A program made the position numbers and the translations under genes. Positions 9,494 to 18,629 of a DNA stretch of 64,000 nucleotides are shown piece by piece. A model generated the notes under the pieces. That model saw only the letters and a list, made by a program, of their open reading frames with translations. It was not told where the DNA came from and made no database searches. Position 1 is the stretch's first letter. Every line of letters starts with the position of its first letter. Source of the DNA: Bacillus sp. A301a_S52 (lineage in GTDB: Bacteria > Bacillota > Bacilli > Bacillales > Salisediminibacteriaceae); the NCBI GenBank assembly GCA_024701455.1, contig JABXYP010000001.1, positions 2,050,001-2,114,000 on the forward strand, written 5' to 3'.

Positions 9494-9928
9494 ATGAAAA
9501 AAGGCGAAATTGTATTTGAAACAGGAGAAAAAGTTGTCATTGAATTTTATCCAGACGAAGCACCGGGAACAGTGGCTAACTTTGAAAAATTAGCAAATGA
9601 AGGTTTTTATAACGGATTAAATTTCCATCGTGTTATTCCTGGCTTTGTAGCTCAAGGCGGTTGTCCTCAAGGTACAGGTACAGGGGGTCCTGGTTATGCG
9701 ATAAAATGTGAAACAGAGGGTAATCCCCACAAACATGAAAAAGGAAGCTTATCAATGGCTCATGCAGGAAAAGATACAGGAGGAAGTCAATTTTTCCTCG
9801 TATTTGAACCTCAGCCTCATCTAGATGGTGTTCATACTGTGTTCGGTAAAGTTATTGAGGGTATTGATGTGGTTGATCGCATTAAGCAAGGGGATGTCAT
9901 GCAAAAAGTAACTGTCTATGATGCATAA
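9494..9928 (+). CDS. ppiB: Cyclophilin-type peptidyl-prolyl cis-trans isomerase
   Basis: Small cytosolic cyclophilin that speeds X-Pro isomerisation. The 144 residues contain the cyclophilin core [20 protein letters not shown], then [19 protein letters not shown] and [15 protein letters not shown]. The catalytic arginine is in FHRVI. GGGAGG precedes the ATG. It sits between lysA and the rib operon exactly as in B. subtilis. A terminator follows 10 bases after the stop. Confidence 0.96.
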   Translation: MKKGEIVFETGEKVVIEFYPDEAPGTVANFEKLANEGFYNGLNFHRVIPGFVAQGGCPQGTGTGGPGYAIKCETEGNPHKHEKGSLSMAHAGKDTGGSQFFLVFEPQPHLDGVHTVFGKVIEGIDVVDRIKQGDVMQKVTVYDA

Positions 9929-9937
9929 ATAAGGACA

Positions 9938-9971
9938 AGCAGTGAGAGTTTTACACTTTCGCTGCTTTTTT
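9938..9971 (+). terminator. Intrinsic terminator after ppiB
   Basis: AGCAGTGAGAGT (9938-9949) pairs with ACTTTCGCTGCT with one mismatch region, followed by T6. Confidence 0.8.
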
Positions 9972-10035
9972 GAGCAAATGTTAGTGACACTGGAATAACA
10001 TGTGATATAATAAACAAAACACAATAGGAATCATT

Positions 10036-10180
10036 CCTTCGGGGCAGGGTGAAATTCCCAACCGGCGGTGATGAGGTATTTACCTCTTAGTCCGTGACCC
10101 GTTATTTTGCTCATTGAAATAACGGTGGATTTGGTGAAAATCCAAAGCCGACAGTATAGTCTGGATGGGAGAAGGATATG
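10036..10180 (+). promoter_or_regulatory. FMN riboswitch (RFN element)
   Basis: Classic RFN core upstream of ribD: CTTCGGGGCAGGGTGAAATT, CCCAACCGGCGGTGATGAGG, TTAGTCCGTGACCC, GGATTTGGTGAAAATCCAA, AGCCGACAGTATAGTCTGGA and TGGGAGAAGGAT. FMN binding is expected to favour the downstream terminator and shut off riboflavin synthesis. It occupies the first part of the 591-base gap before ribD. Bases 10181-10344 and 10375-10520 show no other gene. Confidence 0.95.
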
Positions 10181-10344
10181 ATGGATTAAAATATTAGGGA
10201 TTGACTCAAGTGGGACAGGATTAGTAAACGTTTCTTTCCTATAACTTATAGGGGAGTTTAGTCATTAAGTGTGGAATTTTCTGCCACTCTGTCTTCTTTC
10301 TCATAACCCTTTGTTTTTAAACGATTCATATTCTAGATTATCCG

Positions 10345-10374
10345 CTCTGAAAGGACCTACTTTCAGGGTTTTTT
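10345..10374 (+). terminator. Terminator of the FMN riboswitch expression platform
   Basis: CTCTGAAAG (10345-10353) pairs with CTTTCAGGG (10360-10368), 9 pairs with one G-T, followed by T6. It lies about 165 bases after the aptamer and 147 bases before ribD. Confidence 0.8.
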
Positions 10375-10520
10375 GATTTATAGACAGATACTATTACCTC
10401 AATTTAGGAAATAAGAATGTAACTACAAAATACGTTTTTTCTTGAGATGTTATTTTATTTTTTACAAATGAGCTGATATGCCACATAATTAAGTATTTGC
10501 TGTGACGGAGGGGGAGCTAT

Positions 10521-11606
10521 ATGGAAACTGATTATATGGAACTAGCGATTCAAATGGCCGCTAAAACAAAAGGGCAAACAGTACCAAATCCTGTTGTAGG
10601 ATGCGTGATTGTAAAAGATTCTGAAATTGTAGGTTTGGGAGCTCATTTAAAAGCAGGCGACCCTCACGCTGAAAGGCATGCTTTAGCGATGGCTGGAGAG
10701 AAAGCAAAAGAGGCTGTTATGTATGTCACACTAGAACCTTGTTCACATTACGGAAAAACGCCTCCTTGTGCGGATGCAATCATTGAAGCAGGCATTTCTA
10801 AAGTTTTTATCGCTTCTTTAGATCCTAATCCAAAAGTTAGTGGAAAAGGAATCGCTAAACTAAAGCAAGCAGGTATTGCCATAGAAACAGGAGCGCATAA
10901 AGCGGAAGCTGACGCATTAAATAAAGAGTTTTTTCACTATATTCGAACTTCCAAGCCATACGTTACCCTTAAAACAGCATCTAGTATTGATGGGAAAATC
11001 GCGACGAGTTCAGGTGAAAGTCAATGGATCACCGGAGAAGAAGCAAGAAAAGATAGTCACCGGTTGCGCCATGAAAACGACGCCATTTTAGTAGGTGTTG
11101 AGACGATTATTCAAGATAATCCGATGTTAACGGTTAGATTAAGTAAAGGGGGCCATCACCCGATTCGAATCATACTTGACTCGACACTGAGGATTCCTCT
11201 TAAAAGTCATGTTGTAACAAATACACAAGCTGACACATGGATTGTAACGACACAGAGAGCTAATCAGGAGACTAAGGAAGCGCTTGAACAAGCCGGTGTT
11301 ACCATTTTCACAGTTGCGGGTGATACGATTGAAATTGCTGAACTTCTTACGATAATTGGTAAACAACAGGTTTCTTCCTTGCTTGTGGAAGGGGGAGGAA
11401 CTGTGAATGACAGTTTTTTAAGGGCTGGAGAATTTCAATGTCTTATTAAATATATGGCTCCTATGATCATCGGCGGGGAACAAGCTAGGTCTTCTTTTTC
11501 TGGTAAAGGTTTTTCAAATTTAAGTGATGTTCCTCATTTAGATTTAGTTAATATGGAGCTTATAGGACAAGATGTTAAATTTGTGTTTTATAAAAGGGAG
11601 GAATAA
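10521..11606 (+). CDS. ribD: Bifunctional riboflavin-specific deaminase/reductase RibD
   Basis: Deaminates the pyrimidine from GTP cyclohydrolase II and reduces its ribose. The N-terminal cytidine-deaminase-like domain has zinc-site motifs PHAERHAL (near residue 50) and LEPCSHYGKTPPCADAI. The C-terminal reductase domain starts near TLKTASSIDGKIAT and contains GVETIIQDNPMLTVR and LLVEGGGTVNDSFL. The 361 residues match the family. GGAGGGGGAG precedes the ATG. First gene of a tight five-gene riboflavin operon under the FMN riboswitch. Confidence 0.97.
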   Translation: METDYMELAIQMAAKTKGQTVPNPVVGCVIVKDSEIVGLGAHLKAGDPHAERHALAMAGEKAKEAVMYVTLEPCSHYGKTPPCADAIIEAGISKVFIASLDPNPKVSGKGIAKLKQAGIAIETGAHKAEADALNKEFFHYIRTSKPYVTLKTASSIDGKIATSSGESQWITGEEARKDSHRLRHENDAILVGVETIIQDNPMLTVRLSKGGHHPIRIILDSTLRIPLKSHVVTNTQADTWIVTTQRANQETKEALEQAGVTIFTVAGDTIEIAELLTIIGKQQVSSLLVEGGGTVNDSFLRAGEFQCLIKYMAPMIIGGEQARSSFSGKGFSNLSDVPHLDLVNMELIGQDVKFVFYKREE

Positions 11607-11608
11607 CT

Positions 11609-12268
11609 TTGTTTACGGGCATCGTTGAAGAAAAAGGTAAAATACACCATATTAAGCAGACTGGTGATGCGATCGTGATGACGATTGAAGCCTCAAAAAT
11701 TTTGACAGACGTGAAGGAGGGAGACAGTATCGCTGTTAACGGCGTTTGCCTAACAGTGACACACTTTAATGAGAAATTATTTACTGTGGACCTCATGCCA
11801 GAAACTGTTAGAAGCACAAGCCTAAAAGATTTAAAGGTGACTTCTTCCGTGAATTTAGAGCGTGCAATGGCCGCAAATGGCCGTTTTGGTGGCCATTTTG
11901 TAAGTGGCCATGTGGACGGGATGGGAACAATTATGGCTAAACGACCAGAGCATAATGCTGTTTATTACGATATTAAAATGTCCCCAGATCTACGAAAGTA
12001 TATGATGATGAAAGGGAGTATATGTCTGGACGGCACTAGCTTAACGATATTTGGATTATCTGATGATGGTGTAACGGTGTCACTGATACCACACACACTA
12101 GAGGAAACAGTATTAGGTGAAAAAACTTCTGGTGACAATGTGAATATCGAGTGTGATATGCTGGCTAAATATATAGAAGGCCTTTTAGCCAATCGTATTA
12201 AAACAGAAGAATCTTCACCTAGTAAAATAACGGATAATTTCCTAAAAAAACATGGGTTTAATTTATAA
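11609..12268 (+). CDS. ribE: Riboflavin synthase alpha subunit
   Basis: Dismutates two 6,7-dimethyl-8-ribityllumazines to riboflavin. The 219 residues form two homologous lumazine-binding barrels. The start [10 protein letters not shown] and internal motifs [25 protein letters not shown] and [12 protein letters not shown] show the duplication. The TTG start at 11609 follows ribD by 2 bases, with AAAGGGAGG in the end of ribD. It is encoded with RibH, its capsid partner in Bacillus. Confidence 0.97.
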   Translation: MFTGIVEEKGKIHHIKQTGDAIVMTIEASKILTDVKEGDSIAVNGVCLTVTHFNEKLFTVDLMPETVRSTSLKDLKVTSSVNLERAMAANGRFGGHFVSGHVDGMGTIMAKRPEHNAVYYDIKMSPDLRKYMMMKGSICLDGTSLTIFGLSDDGVTVSLIPHTLEETVLGEKTSGDNVNIECDMLAKYIEGLLANRIKTEESSPSKITDNFLKKHGFNL

Positions 12269-12282
12269 GGAGGTGCGGTGAC

Positions 12283-13482
12283 ATGAAACAATTTGATCCC
12301 GTAGAAGAAGCAATATATGCTCTTGCACAAGGTGAAGTCATTATTGTATGTGATGATGAAGATAGAGAGAATGAAGGAGATTTTGTCGCTCTTGCTGAAA
12401 AAACAACTCCAGAGGTGATTAATTTTATGATCACTCATGGGAGAGGGCTTGTCTGTGCTCCTATAACTGAAGAACGGGCAAAAAAACTTGATTTAATGCC
12501 GATGGTAGACCGTAATTCTGATCCCCATGGGACAGCATTTACTGTCAGTGTTGATCATAAGCATACAACAACGGGAATTTCGGCACCAGAAAGGTCGTTT
12601 ACGATTAAAGCACTGATTGATGATGGTGCTAAACCAGCTGATTTCCAACGCCCTGGCCACATATTCCCCTTGATCGCCAAGGATGGAGGTGTTTTACGTC
12701 GTGCTGGACATACTGAGGCTGCTGTTGATTTGGCTAAAATGTGTGGAGCAGCTCCAGCAGGTGTCATCTGTGAAATTATAAAAGAAGATGGTACAATGGC
12801 AAGAGTCCCAGAATTACGCCAATTAGCCGATGAACATCAGTTAAAAATGATCACAATTAAAGATATGATTCAATATCGGAATCGTAAAGATAAATTAGTC
12901 CAAAAGGAAGTCGAGATCACATTACCGACAGAATTTGGAGAGTTTAAAGCAATTGGCTATTCAAATATCGTTGATGGCAAAGAGCACATAGCTATTGTGA
13001 AAGGTGATATTGGGGGTGAGAAGCCAACACTTGTGCGTGTACACTCTGAATGTTTAACAGGGGATGTTTTCGGCTCTCAACGTTGCGATTGTGGTCCACA
13101 ATTACATGCAGCCTTGAGTCAGATCCAAGAAGCTGGATCAGGCGTGCTGCTATATATGCGCCAAGAGGGGCGCGGTATAGGTTTATTAAATAAGATGAAA
13201 GCTTATAAGCTCCAAGAAGAAGGATATGATACGGTAGAAGCTAATGAAAAATTAGGCTTCGCACCGGATTTAAGAGATTATGGGATCGGTGCTCAAATTT
13301 TAAGAGATTTAGGCATTCGAAAAATGAAGTTATTAACGAATAACCCTCGTAAAATTACTGGATTAAAGGGTTATGATTTAGAGGTAGTGGACAGAGTGCC
13401 TTTGCAATTACCTCATAATGATAGTAATGAAAAATATTTAAAAGTAAAAAAAGAAAAATTAGGACACTTATTACACTTTTAG
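12283..13482 (+). CDS. ribBA: Bifunctional DHBP synthase / GTP cyclohydrolase II
   Basis: Supplies both precursors of the riboflavin pathway. Residues 1 to about 200 are 3,4-dihydroxy-2-butanone-4-phosphate synthase ([36 protein letters not shown]). The C-terminal half is GTP cyclohydrolase II, with zinc cysteines in [20 protein letters not shown] and the [18 protein letters not shown] motif. The 399 residues match B. subtilis RibAB. AAGGAGGTG precedes the ATG by 7 bases. Confidence 0.97.
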   Translation: MKQFDPVEEAIYALAQGEVIIVCDDEDRENEGDFVALAEKTTPEVINFMITHGRGLVCAPITEERAKKLDLMPMVDRNSDPHGTAFTVSVDHKHTTTGISAPERSFTIKALIDDGAKPADFQRPGHIFPLIAKDGGVLRRAGHTEAAVDLAKMCGAAPAGVICEIIKEDGTMARVPELRQLADEHQLKMITIKDMIQYRNRKDKLVQKEVEITLPTEFGEFKAIGYSNIVDGKEHIAIVKGDIGGEKPTLVRVHSECLTGDVFGSQRCDCGPQLHAALSQIQEAGSGVLLYMRQEGRGIGLLNKMKAYKLQEEGYDTVEANEKLGFAPDLRDYGIGAQILRDLGIRKMKLLTNNPRKITGLKGYDLEVVDRVPLQLPHNDSNEKYLKVKKEKLGHLLHF

Positions 13483-13498
13483 TACAGGAGGAAATTTT

Positions 13499-13969
13499 AT
13501 GGGACATACGTATGAAGGACATCTCGTTGGGACAGGATTAAAGGTAGGGATTGTAGTAGGAAGATTTAATGAATTTATTACGAGTAAATTATTAGGTGGA
13601 GCAGAAGATGCATTAAAACGACATGGGGTAGCCAATGATGACGTGGATGTCGCGTGGGTGCCTGGAGCCTATGAAATTCCGTTAATTGCAAAAAAAATGG
13701 CAGACTCAGGAAAGTACGATACTGTTATTACACTCGGTACCGTTATTCGAGGTTCGACACCTCATTTTGATTATGTGTGTGGAGAAGTATCGAAAGGAGT
13801 GGCTTCTATCTCCTTATCATCAGGTATTCCAGTCATTTTTGGTGTACTTACAACAGATACGATTGAACAGGCGATTGAACGTGCGGGAACAAAAGCGGGT
13901 AATAAAGGATGGGAAGCAGCTGCTGGGGCTATAGAAATGGCCAATTTAACTAAGAATTTTAATGAGTAG
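13499..13969 (+). CDS. ribH: 6,7-dimethyl-8-ribityllumazine synthase
   Basis: Condenses DHBP with the ribitylaminouracil. It forms the 60-mer capsid around riboflavin synthase in Bacillus. The 156 residues carry [41 protein letters not shown] (catalytic His region) and [28 protein letters not shown] lies just before the ATG. Fourth gene of the rib operon. Confidence 0.97.
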   Translation: MGHTYEGHLVGTGLKVGIVVGRFNEFITSKLLGGAEDALKRHGVANDDVDVAWVPGAYEIPLIAKKMADSGKYDTVITLGTVIRGSTPHFDYVCGEVSKGVASISLSSGIPVIFGVLTTDTIEQAIERAGTKAGNKGWEAAAGAIEMANLTKNFNE

Positions 13970-13979
13970 AAGGTGACAT

Positions 13980-14333
13980 ATGCTCATACCTTATAAAAAA
14001 GAATATGAAAAAATTGCGATGGGCCTGCTCTCATTTATGCCAGGTGAAAAGCGGGTACAGGATATTCAAAAAACGTTAGATATGTATCGGTCTTCTGCAG
14101 AATGGAAACTCTACTTATGGAAACATAAAGATGGCAGTATCATTGGTGTCGCTGGAATAGAAGAGGCAAATGAATATATTTATTTGCATGATATAACGTT
14201 AAATCCTTCTTATCGTAATGAAGGTGTGGCAAAACAAATGGTTGATGAATTAGAGGGTCTATATAAAACCTCTTTAAAAGGAACGAAGGTAACAGAGGAT
14301 TTTTTAGAACATTGCCGAAAGAATGGGTGTTAA
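13980..14333 (+). CDS. ribT: GNAT-type acetyltransferase RibT
   Basis: Last gene of the rib operon, 10 bases after ribH, as in B. subtilis. The 117-residue protein has the GNAT fold: IIGVAGIEEANEYIYLHDIT as the central beta strands and NPSYRNEGVAKQMVDELE as the acetyl-CoA pyrophosphate loop near residue 78-95. The substrate is unknown; it is not needed for riboflavin synthesis itself as far as I know. The shared terminator follows at once. Confidence 0.88.
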   Translation: MLIPYKKEYEKIAMGLLSFMPGEKRVQDIQKTLDMYRSSAEWKLYLWKHKDGSIIGVAGIEEANEYIYLHDITLNPSYRNEGVAKQMVDELEGLYKTSLKGTKVTEDFLEHCRKNGC

Positions 14334-14338
14334 GAAAG

Positions 14339-14379
14339 AAGGGAAGAGCTTTTACTTGAGCTCTTCCCTTTCTTTTTTC
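14339..14379. terminator. Bidirectional terminator between ribT and the DUF309 gene
   Basis: AAGGGAAGAGCT (14339-14350) pairs perfectly with AGCTCTTCCCTT (14359-14370), followed on the + strand by TTCTTTTTT. The right arm and loop lie inside the 3' end of the convergent minus-strand gene. Confidence 0.88.
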
Positions 14380-14882
14380 TTTTTTAGTAAAGAATGTTGC
14401 CTTGCTTGAATCACATCCGATCGGTCTCTTAATTTATGCTTATAAATGAGGTCTTTGGCTTGCACGCGATCATCTGATAACCATTCCCATCCATATGTGT
14501 GACATAATTCTTTACACTGTGTTATGAGGTGACTGTCAGATAAAGGGAGGTCAAAAGGTTCGTATGCTCCTTCGTGCAGGATAGTCTTAATTCGCGATTT
14601 AATTAACTGTTCTGTATCACTATGATGAATATGAAGGCCGTGAAAAATATCTTTGTTTGCCCTCATATGTGTAAGTACTTTCCGATATAATCGAAGGCTT
14701 CCAGACAAATTTTTCTGCCTTTCATGATAGACTGCGACAGCAAGTTGAATCAATGCTAACCATGTTACGTGACGATTATTCTCTAACCAATACTCTTCCA
14801 TTATCTCATGACATTCGAAATAATCACGTGAGCCGTGAAAGTGAATCAGGTATTCAATATACTCTTTCGGATATAATGTCAT
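14352..14882 (-). CDS. ypuF: DUF309 family protein (YpuF-like)
   Basis: Function unknown. The DUF309 signature is clear: HFHGSRDYFECHEIMEEYWLE (within the first 40 residues) with paired His and Glu, typical of the all-helical fold. The start is set at 14882 (MTLYPKEYI), since GGAGG lies 5 bases upstream on the minus strand. The longer frame to 14924 lacks a ribosome-binding site. It gives 176 residues. Convergent to the rib operon and divergent from scpA, as in B. subtilis. Confidence 0.85.
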   Translation of the reverse strand: MTLYPKEYIEYLIHFHGSRDYFECHEIMEEYWLENNRHVTWLALIQLAVAVYHERQKNLSGSLRLYRKVLTHMRANKDIFHGLHIHHSDTEQLIKSRIKTILHEGAYEPFDLPLSDSHLITQCKELCHTYGWEWLSDDRVQAKDLIYKHKLRDRSDVIQARQHSLLKKKKEREELK

Positions 14883-15018
14883 AGTGTCCTCCAAACAATC
14901 ATGATTCATACTTATATTTATCATAAACGATATTTTTATGAATGTGAAGAAACGTCCCTCTTTAATAGGGGCATATTGTGGTATAATGCTTTCATGTAAG
15001 GAAGGGTTTGATGAACTT

Positions 15019-15768
15019 ATGCAATATAGTGTAAAATTACACTCATTTGAAGGACCGCTAGATTTGTTGCTTCATCTCATTCAAAAAAATGATCTTGATC
15101 TATATGATATTCCTGTTAAAGAAATTACTGAACAATATATGATATATATTCATGCTATGCAAGTATTACATCTGGATATTGCCAGTGAATATTTAGTGAT
15201 GGCCTCCACACTTTTACATATGAAGAGCCAGCTACTTCTCCCAGTAGAAGAAAATATTGATGATGATGAATTTGCAGAATATGAAGAAGATACGAGAGAA
15301 GATTTGATGTTGCGCTTAATAGAATACAAAAAATATAAAGAAGCGGCAGGAGAGCTTAAAGACCGTGAACTTGCCCGCAGCGACCTTTTTACTAAGCCTA
15401 TGACCGACTTAACACCATTGTTAGATGATGACGAGGAAGCAGAACAAGTGAATATAAATGTCTCTATATACGATATGTTGCAAGCTTTTCAAAAAATGAC
15501 AAAACGTAAAAAGAAGAATGATCCGGTCTATTCAAAAATTCATCGAGAAGAAATTCCGATTGAACACATGATGTCACGTGTACTTAGTAAAATCCAAGCT
15601 AGCGGTGGAAAAAGCCGGTTCTCCGACCTATTTAACGATGATGAGCAACAAGAACACTTAGTGGTAACCTTCTTAGCACTTTTGGAATTAATGAAATCCA
15701 ATGCTATAAAGTGTGAACAAGCGTATAATTTTGATGATATTTTAATTTATAAAAGGGAGGTTCACTAG
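15019..15768 (+). CDS. scpA: Segregation and condensation protein A (kleisin)
   Basis: Kleisin subunit of the SMC condensin, bridging SMC heads with ScpB. The start MQYSVKLHSFEGPLDLLLHL matches the conserved ScpA N terminus. A TATAAT at 14982-14987 lies inside the longer upstream frame, which also argues for the ATG at 15019. An acidic middle region (DDDEFAEYEEDTRED) and a C-terminal winged helix (TFLALLELMKSNAIKCEQ) are present. 249 residues; scpB starts immediately after its stop. Confidence 0.95.
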   Translation: MQYSVKLHSFEGPLDLLLHLIQKNDLDLYDIPVKEITEQYMIYIHAMQVLHLDIASEYLVMASTLLHMKSQLLLPVEENIDDDEFAEYEEDTREDLMLRLIEYKKYKEAAGELKDRELARSDLFTKPMTDLTPLLDDDEEAEQVNINVSIYDMLQAFQKMTKRKKKNDPVYSKIHREEIPIEHMMSRVLSKIQASGGKSRFSDLFNDDEQQEHLVVTFLALLELMKSNAIKCEQAYNFDDILIYKREVH

Positions 15769-16404
15769 TTGAAAAGTCATGAAATAAAAGCTGTGATAGA
15801 AGGACTTTTGTTTGTGTCTGGAGAAGAAGGTATCGATGAAAAACAACTAATGGATGTCTTACAAATAGACCGAAAATCACTTAAATTTTATTTAGCAGAA
15901 ATGAAAGACATGTACCAGTCGGCCCAACGAGGCATTCAGCTTGTGGAAGTGGCTGGTGGCTATCAATTAACAACGAAGCAAGATCATGCCCCGTTTTTTA
16001 AACGACTAGTTCAGTCACCATCTTCAGCAACGCTATCTCAAGCCGCCCTGGAGTCTCTTGCAATAATTGCCTATAAACAACCGATTTCACGTGTTGAAAT
16101 TGAAGATATTCGAGGAGTTAAGTCTGAGCGACCGATTCGCACGTTAAACGGTAAAGGGATTATTAAAGAAGTTGGTAGAGCCGAAGGACCGGGAAGAGCG
16201 ATTTTGTATGGGACTTCGAAGTTGTTTCTTGAGCAATTTGGACTACGTTCTATAGACGAGCTCCCACCTTTACCGGATAATGTGTCAGAAGACGATGTAG
16301 AAGAAGAAGTGGATTTATTTTTCACAAAGTTTCAAGAACAATTTTCTGCTGATCCACAGCTAGTGTTAAATGAAGAAGGAGAGATTACTGACGATGGGGA
16401 ATGA
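15769..16404 (+). CDS. scpB: Segregation and condensation protein B
   Basis: Winged-helix dimer that binds ScpA in the SMC complex. Two winged-helix domains: residues 1 to about 75, and about 85 to 160 with LSQAALESLAIIAYKQPISR and IEDIRGVKSERPIRTL, the ScpB signature. It starts with TTG at 15769 directly after the scpA stop; GGGAGG lies 9 bases upstream. The acidic C-terminal tail (EDDVEEEVDLFF) is usual in the family. It overlaps the following gene by 11 bases. Confidence 0.95.
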   Translation: MKSHEIKAVIEGLLFVSGEEGIDEKQLMDVLQIDRKSLKFYLAEMKDMYQSAQRGIQLVEVAGGYQLTTKQDHAPFFKRLVQSPSSATLSQAALESLAIIAYKQPISRVEIEDIRGVKSERPIRTLNGKGIIKEVGRAEGPGRAILYGTSKLFLEQFGLRSIDELPPLPDNVSEDDVEEEVDLFFTKFQEQFSADPQLVLNEEGEITDDGE

Positions 16405-16888
16405 CTTAGTAAAGCAACAACTTGAATTAACGACAGCACATATTGAGAAAGCATCAAAAAAATTGAGAGAATATTTAAATGAGGCAACACTCTCAAAGTT
16501 AATGGAGGATCAGGCTACCTCTAAAGAAGATTTTCAATTAATCTTAGATCAATTTAGACGTTTACTCGTATTTTTTGATGAAGGCTTAAAATCAGGAAAT
16601 GTCATACTTCGCAGTGAAAACTTTCGGAAAGGTGCTGCAGAAAAAACATTGTATTGGATTTTTCATCAATGTGTTGAGGAATTTTTTCAACCGCATTATG
16701 ATATATGGTATGAAGATAGTAGGGCAGCATATACCGGAAGAAACGCTATTCGCTTCCGTACCGATGTTCCACAAGAAATAAAAGACCTTACTCGCGAAAT
16801 TGAAGGTCCTTTACAAGAAGTGCGTGAAGAATTGGAATACTATGAAACAGACTATAGAACGAAAATAAGACAGAGAGAAGGAAAATAA
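16394..16888 (+). CDS. ypuI: YpuI-like protein (DUF3907)
   Basis: Function unknown. It occupies the B. subtilis ypuI position after scpB and begins MGNDLVKQQLELTTAHIEK, like that protein. I chose the ATG at 16394 (AAGGAGAG is about 10 bases upstream) rather than the frame start at 16370. The 164 residues are mostly helical, with no signal peptide or membrane segment. EEFFQPHYDIWYEDSRAAY is the most conserved-looking stretch. A strong terminator follows. Confidence 0.8.
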   Translation: MGNDLVKQQLELTTAHIEKASKKLREYLNEATLSKLMEDQATSKEDFQLILDQFRRLLVFFDEGLKSGNVILRSENFRKGAAEKTLYWIFHQCVEEFFQPHYDIWYEDSRAAYTGRNAIRFRTDVPQEIKDLTREIEGPLQEVREELEYYETDYRTKIRQREGK

Positions 16889-16895
16889 CACGTTA

Positions 16896-16930
16896 AAACC
16901 TGGCCCACTTTAAGGGGCCAGGTTTCATTT
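16896..16930 (+). terminator. Intrinsic terminator after ypuI
   Basis: AAACCTGGCCC (16896-16906) pairs with GGGCCAGGTTT (16915-16925). The following T-rich bases merge with the TTTAT border of repeat copy R2. Confidence 0.8.
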
Positions 16931-17013
16931 ATCACAGATAATCGTCTGTAAATCTCACTGATTAACCATAGAGAGAAGAGGTAACTTATTTAGGCGGGCG
17001 AGGTTCGTTTTAT
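16928..17013 (+). repeat. Dispersed repeat copy R2 (shortest form, 86 bp)
   Basis: Begins TTTATCACAGATAATCGTCT, contains ATAGAGAGAAGAGGTAACTT and ATTTAGGCGGGCGAGGTTCG, and ends TTTTAT at 17008-17013. It lacks both the right arm of the outer stem (CGGACGCTAATG in other copies) and the 3' hairpin. Its last bases coincide with the stop codon of the minus-strand DUF421 gene. Confidence 0.75.
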
Positions 17014-17717
17014 ATAGTAATATTTTTTATAAAAGGAGCACGATTTAGTTGTAAATAGAGGGGGGTTCCTTTATCCCATTCAGCGACCAATACATGTGAG
17101 ACATGAAGGCCTTCTTTGGTTAACTTTTTATCGAGTTCCCCTATGGTCATTCCTGCTTGAGAGACATTATCTTCTATCCATTCTCCATCACTAATGAGTG
17201 TCATCGGGAGAGTAACACTACTAGGAGAAAGAGATAAATCTTCTCTTGTAATGGTTTGTTGAAGGCTTTTTTTTAACACATTTACCGTCCCGTTAGATTC
17301 AAGAATAGCGAACGCTACATCATTAAATGTGAAAATATCTTTATTACGTAATAAATTTTGTAATTGATGAAGATCAAGATTATTCTTCTTTAATTCTTCT
17401 CGGTCTATTTTTCCATTACGAATAATAATAGATGGTTTCCCTTCCAACAAACTCCTTGATCGCTTCCATTTTTGTGTAATCTTCTCAATAGCCGTAATTA
17501 ATAACCCCCACAGCATAACAGCATATAAAACATAATTAATCCCAATTTGTTTATCATAAATAGCATTTCCCACGAGTTCACCCAAAATTAATGCAGATAT
17601 AAAATCAAACGGTGTTAATTGTGTTATTTGCGTCTTTCCTAACACTTTAGTTAATAAAAGTAATGCGATAAAACCGACTAAAAGCTCGATGGTTAAAGAA
17701 TAAAAATTTGTATTCAA
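17010..17717 (-). CDS. DUF421 membrane protein (YetF-like), copy 1
   Basis: Family of inner-membrane proteins common in spore formers; function not established. The 235 residues start with TTG at 17717 (AAAGGTAGG about 8 bases upstream). Three membrane segments fill residues 1-80 (LLVGFIALLLLTKVLGK, FISALILGELVGNAIYD, LYAVMLWGLLITAIEKI). A cytosolic alpha/beta domain follows with GKPSIIIRNGKI and FAILESNGTVNVLKK, the usual DUF421 marks. The TAA stop lies in the border of repeat R2. It is downstream of a membrane-anchored unknown, probably co-transcribed. Confidence 0.85.
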   Translation of the reverse strand: MNTNFYSLTIELLVGFIALLLLTKVLGKTQITQLTPFDFISALILGELVGNAIYDKQIGINYVLYAVMLWGLLITAIEKITQKWKRSRSLLEGKPSIIIRNGKIDREELKKNNLDLHQLQNLLRNKDIFTFNDVAFAILESNGTVNVLKKSLQQTITREDLSLSPSSVTLPMTLISDGEWIEDNVSQAGMTIGELDKKLTKEGLHVSHVLVAEWDKGTPLYLQLNRAPFIKNITI

Positions 17718-17774
17718 TTAAGATACCTACCTTTTTTGACAAGATAAGTATAGAATGAGCCGGTGATGAAGAAA

Positions 17775-18281
17775 TTATGAGCGGTTAAATAGGTTGTTAA
17801 GCAAGATGTCCATTTCATGACAAAGTTCATGTGAACCCTGAATAAGTTTACCTGCTTCACTTTCTGTATTGTCAGCTGTACCTGGGAAAACAGTTTTAAT
17901 TTTTCCATTTTTTGTGTACCAAAAGCGATCTAAATAATTATTAAAGATTTCCATAAAAGTCATAATAGTGTTAAAGTTCTCGGCAGAATAAATACCTTCA
18001 AGAGTTTTCTCAGGGACAATTGTATTTTTTGGAGCAAGCTCCATTTCTTTTTTATGTATCCCTTCCGCTTGTTTTTGGACCGCGTTTCTTATTCTAAGTA
18101 GCTGAAGCTCGACAGTCCGCCTCATTTCCTCTTTGTATTCTTCTGATTCAACTGGTGGCTCGTTCACAGTATTTTGTTGTTCAACTAAAGACTTCTTGTC
18201 TCTTTTTAGAAGAAGATACACGCTATAGAGCTGAGTTAAAAAAATGATGAGCAGTGAACTACTGATGATCCATAACCACAT
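17775..18281 (-). CDS. Membrane-anchored protein of unknown function
   Basis: Not recognised. The ATG at 18281 has AGGAGA 9 bases upstream and gives 168 residues; a TTG at 18305 is an alternative. One N-terminal membrane anchor (WLWIISSSLLIIFLTQLYSV) is followed by a charged, probably coiled helix (EEYKEEMRRTVELQLLRIRN) and a C-terminal helical region. It lies 57 bases upstream of DUF421 copy 1 on the same strand and next to the spoVA-type operon, so a spore membrane role is possible but unproven. Confidence 0.6.
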   Translation of the reverse strand: MWLWIISSSLLIIFLTQLYSVYLLLKRDKKSLVEQQNTVNEPPVESEEYKEEMRRTVELQLLRIRNAVQKQAEGIHKKEMELAPKNTIVPEKTLEGIYSAENFNTIMTFMEIFNNYLDRFWYTKNGKIKTVFPGTADNTESEAGKLIQGSHELCHEMDILLNNLFNRS

Positions 18282-18364
18282 TTTATTTTCTCTCCTATCC
18301 CTCAAAATAATAATGATTAAAGTTATATTATCTCATATTAATCACAGAGATAAAGGGGAGGGTT

Positions 18365-18508
18365 TTTATCATAGATAAGCGTCCGTAAACCTCACGGGAC
18401 AAAATAGAGAGGAGCAGTAACTCTATTTTTTAACGTATGTTAATATCCTTAACTAGCGAATCAGTAGGTGAAGAACGAAAACTCTCAGTGATTAAAGATT
18501 CGTTTTAT
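18365..18508 (+). repeat. Dispersed repeat copy R3 (long form, 144 bp)
   Basis: Begins TTTATCATAGATAAGCGTCC, contains GTAAACCTCACGGGACAAAA, TAGAGAGGAGCAGTAACTCT and the 3' hairpin region AATCAGTAGG ... CTCAGTGATT, and ends ATTCGTTTTAT. The right arm of the outer stem has decayed (ACGTATGTTAATATCC). It fills about half of the 323-base gap before the spoVA-type operon. Confidence 0.78.
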
Positions 18509-18568
18509 AGGAGCCTATTAACGACTCTTTATGGATCAAACAATCATCAATATATACTTTTTTTTCCA

Positions 18569-18597
18569 ACATAAAACAGCCATGAAGAACGATACTA
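18569..18597 (+). promoter_or_regulatory. Candidate sigma G promoter of the yhcN-spoVAC-AD-AE operon
   Basis: ACATA at 18569-18573 and GATACTA at 18591-18597 are 17 bases apart. They resemble the sigma G pattern (GNATR, 17-18 bases, CATNNTA). They lie 33 bases before the lipoprotein start. Sigma G control of spoVA genes is known in B. subtilis. Eye match only. Confidence 0.4.
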
Positions 18598-18629
18598 ACG
18601 GTATGACATAAGAAAGGGTGGCTTAGCAC

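Noticed and set aside
17714..17908. Minus-strand frame overlapping the membrane-anchored unknown and DUF421 start
   Set aside because: Out of frame with a better supported gene at 17775-18281 and ends across the DUF421 start; shadow.
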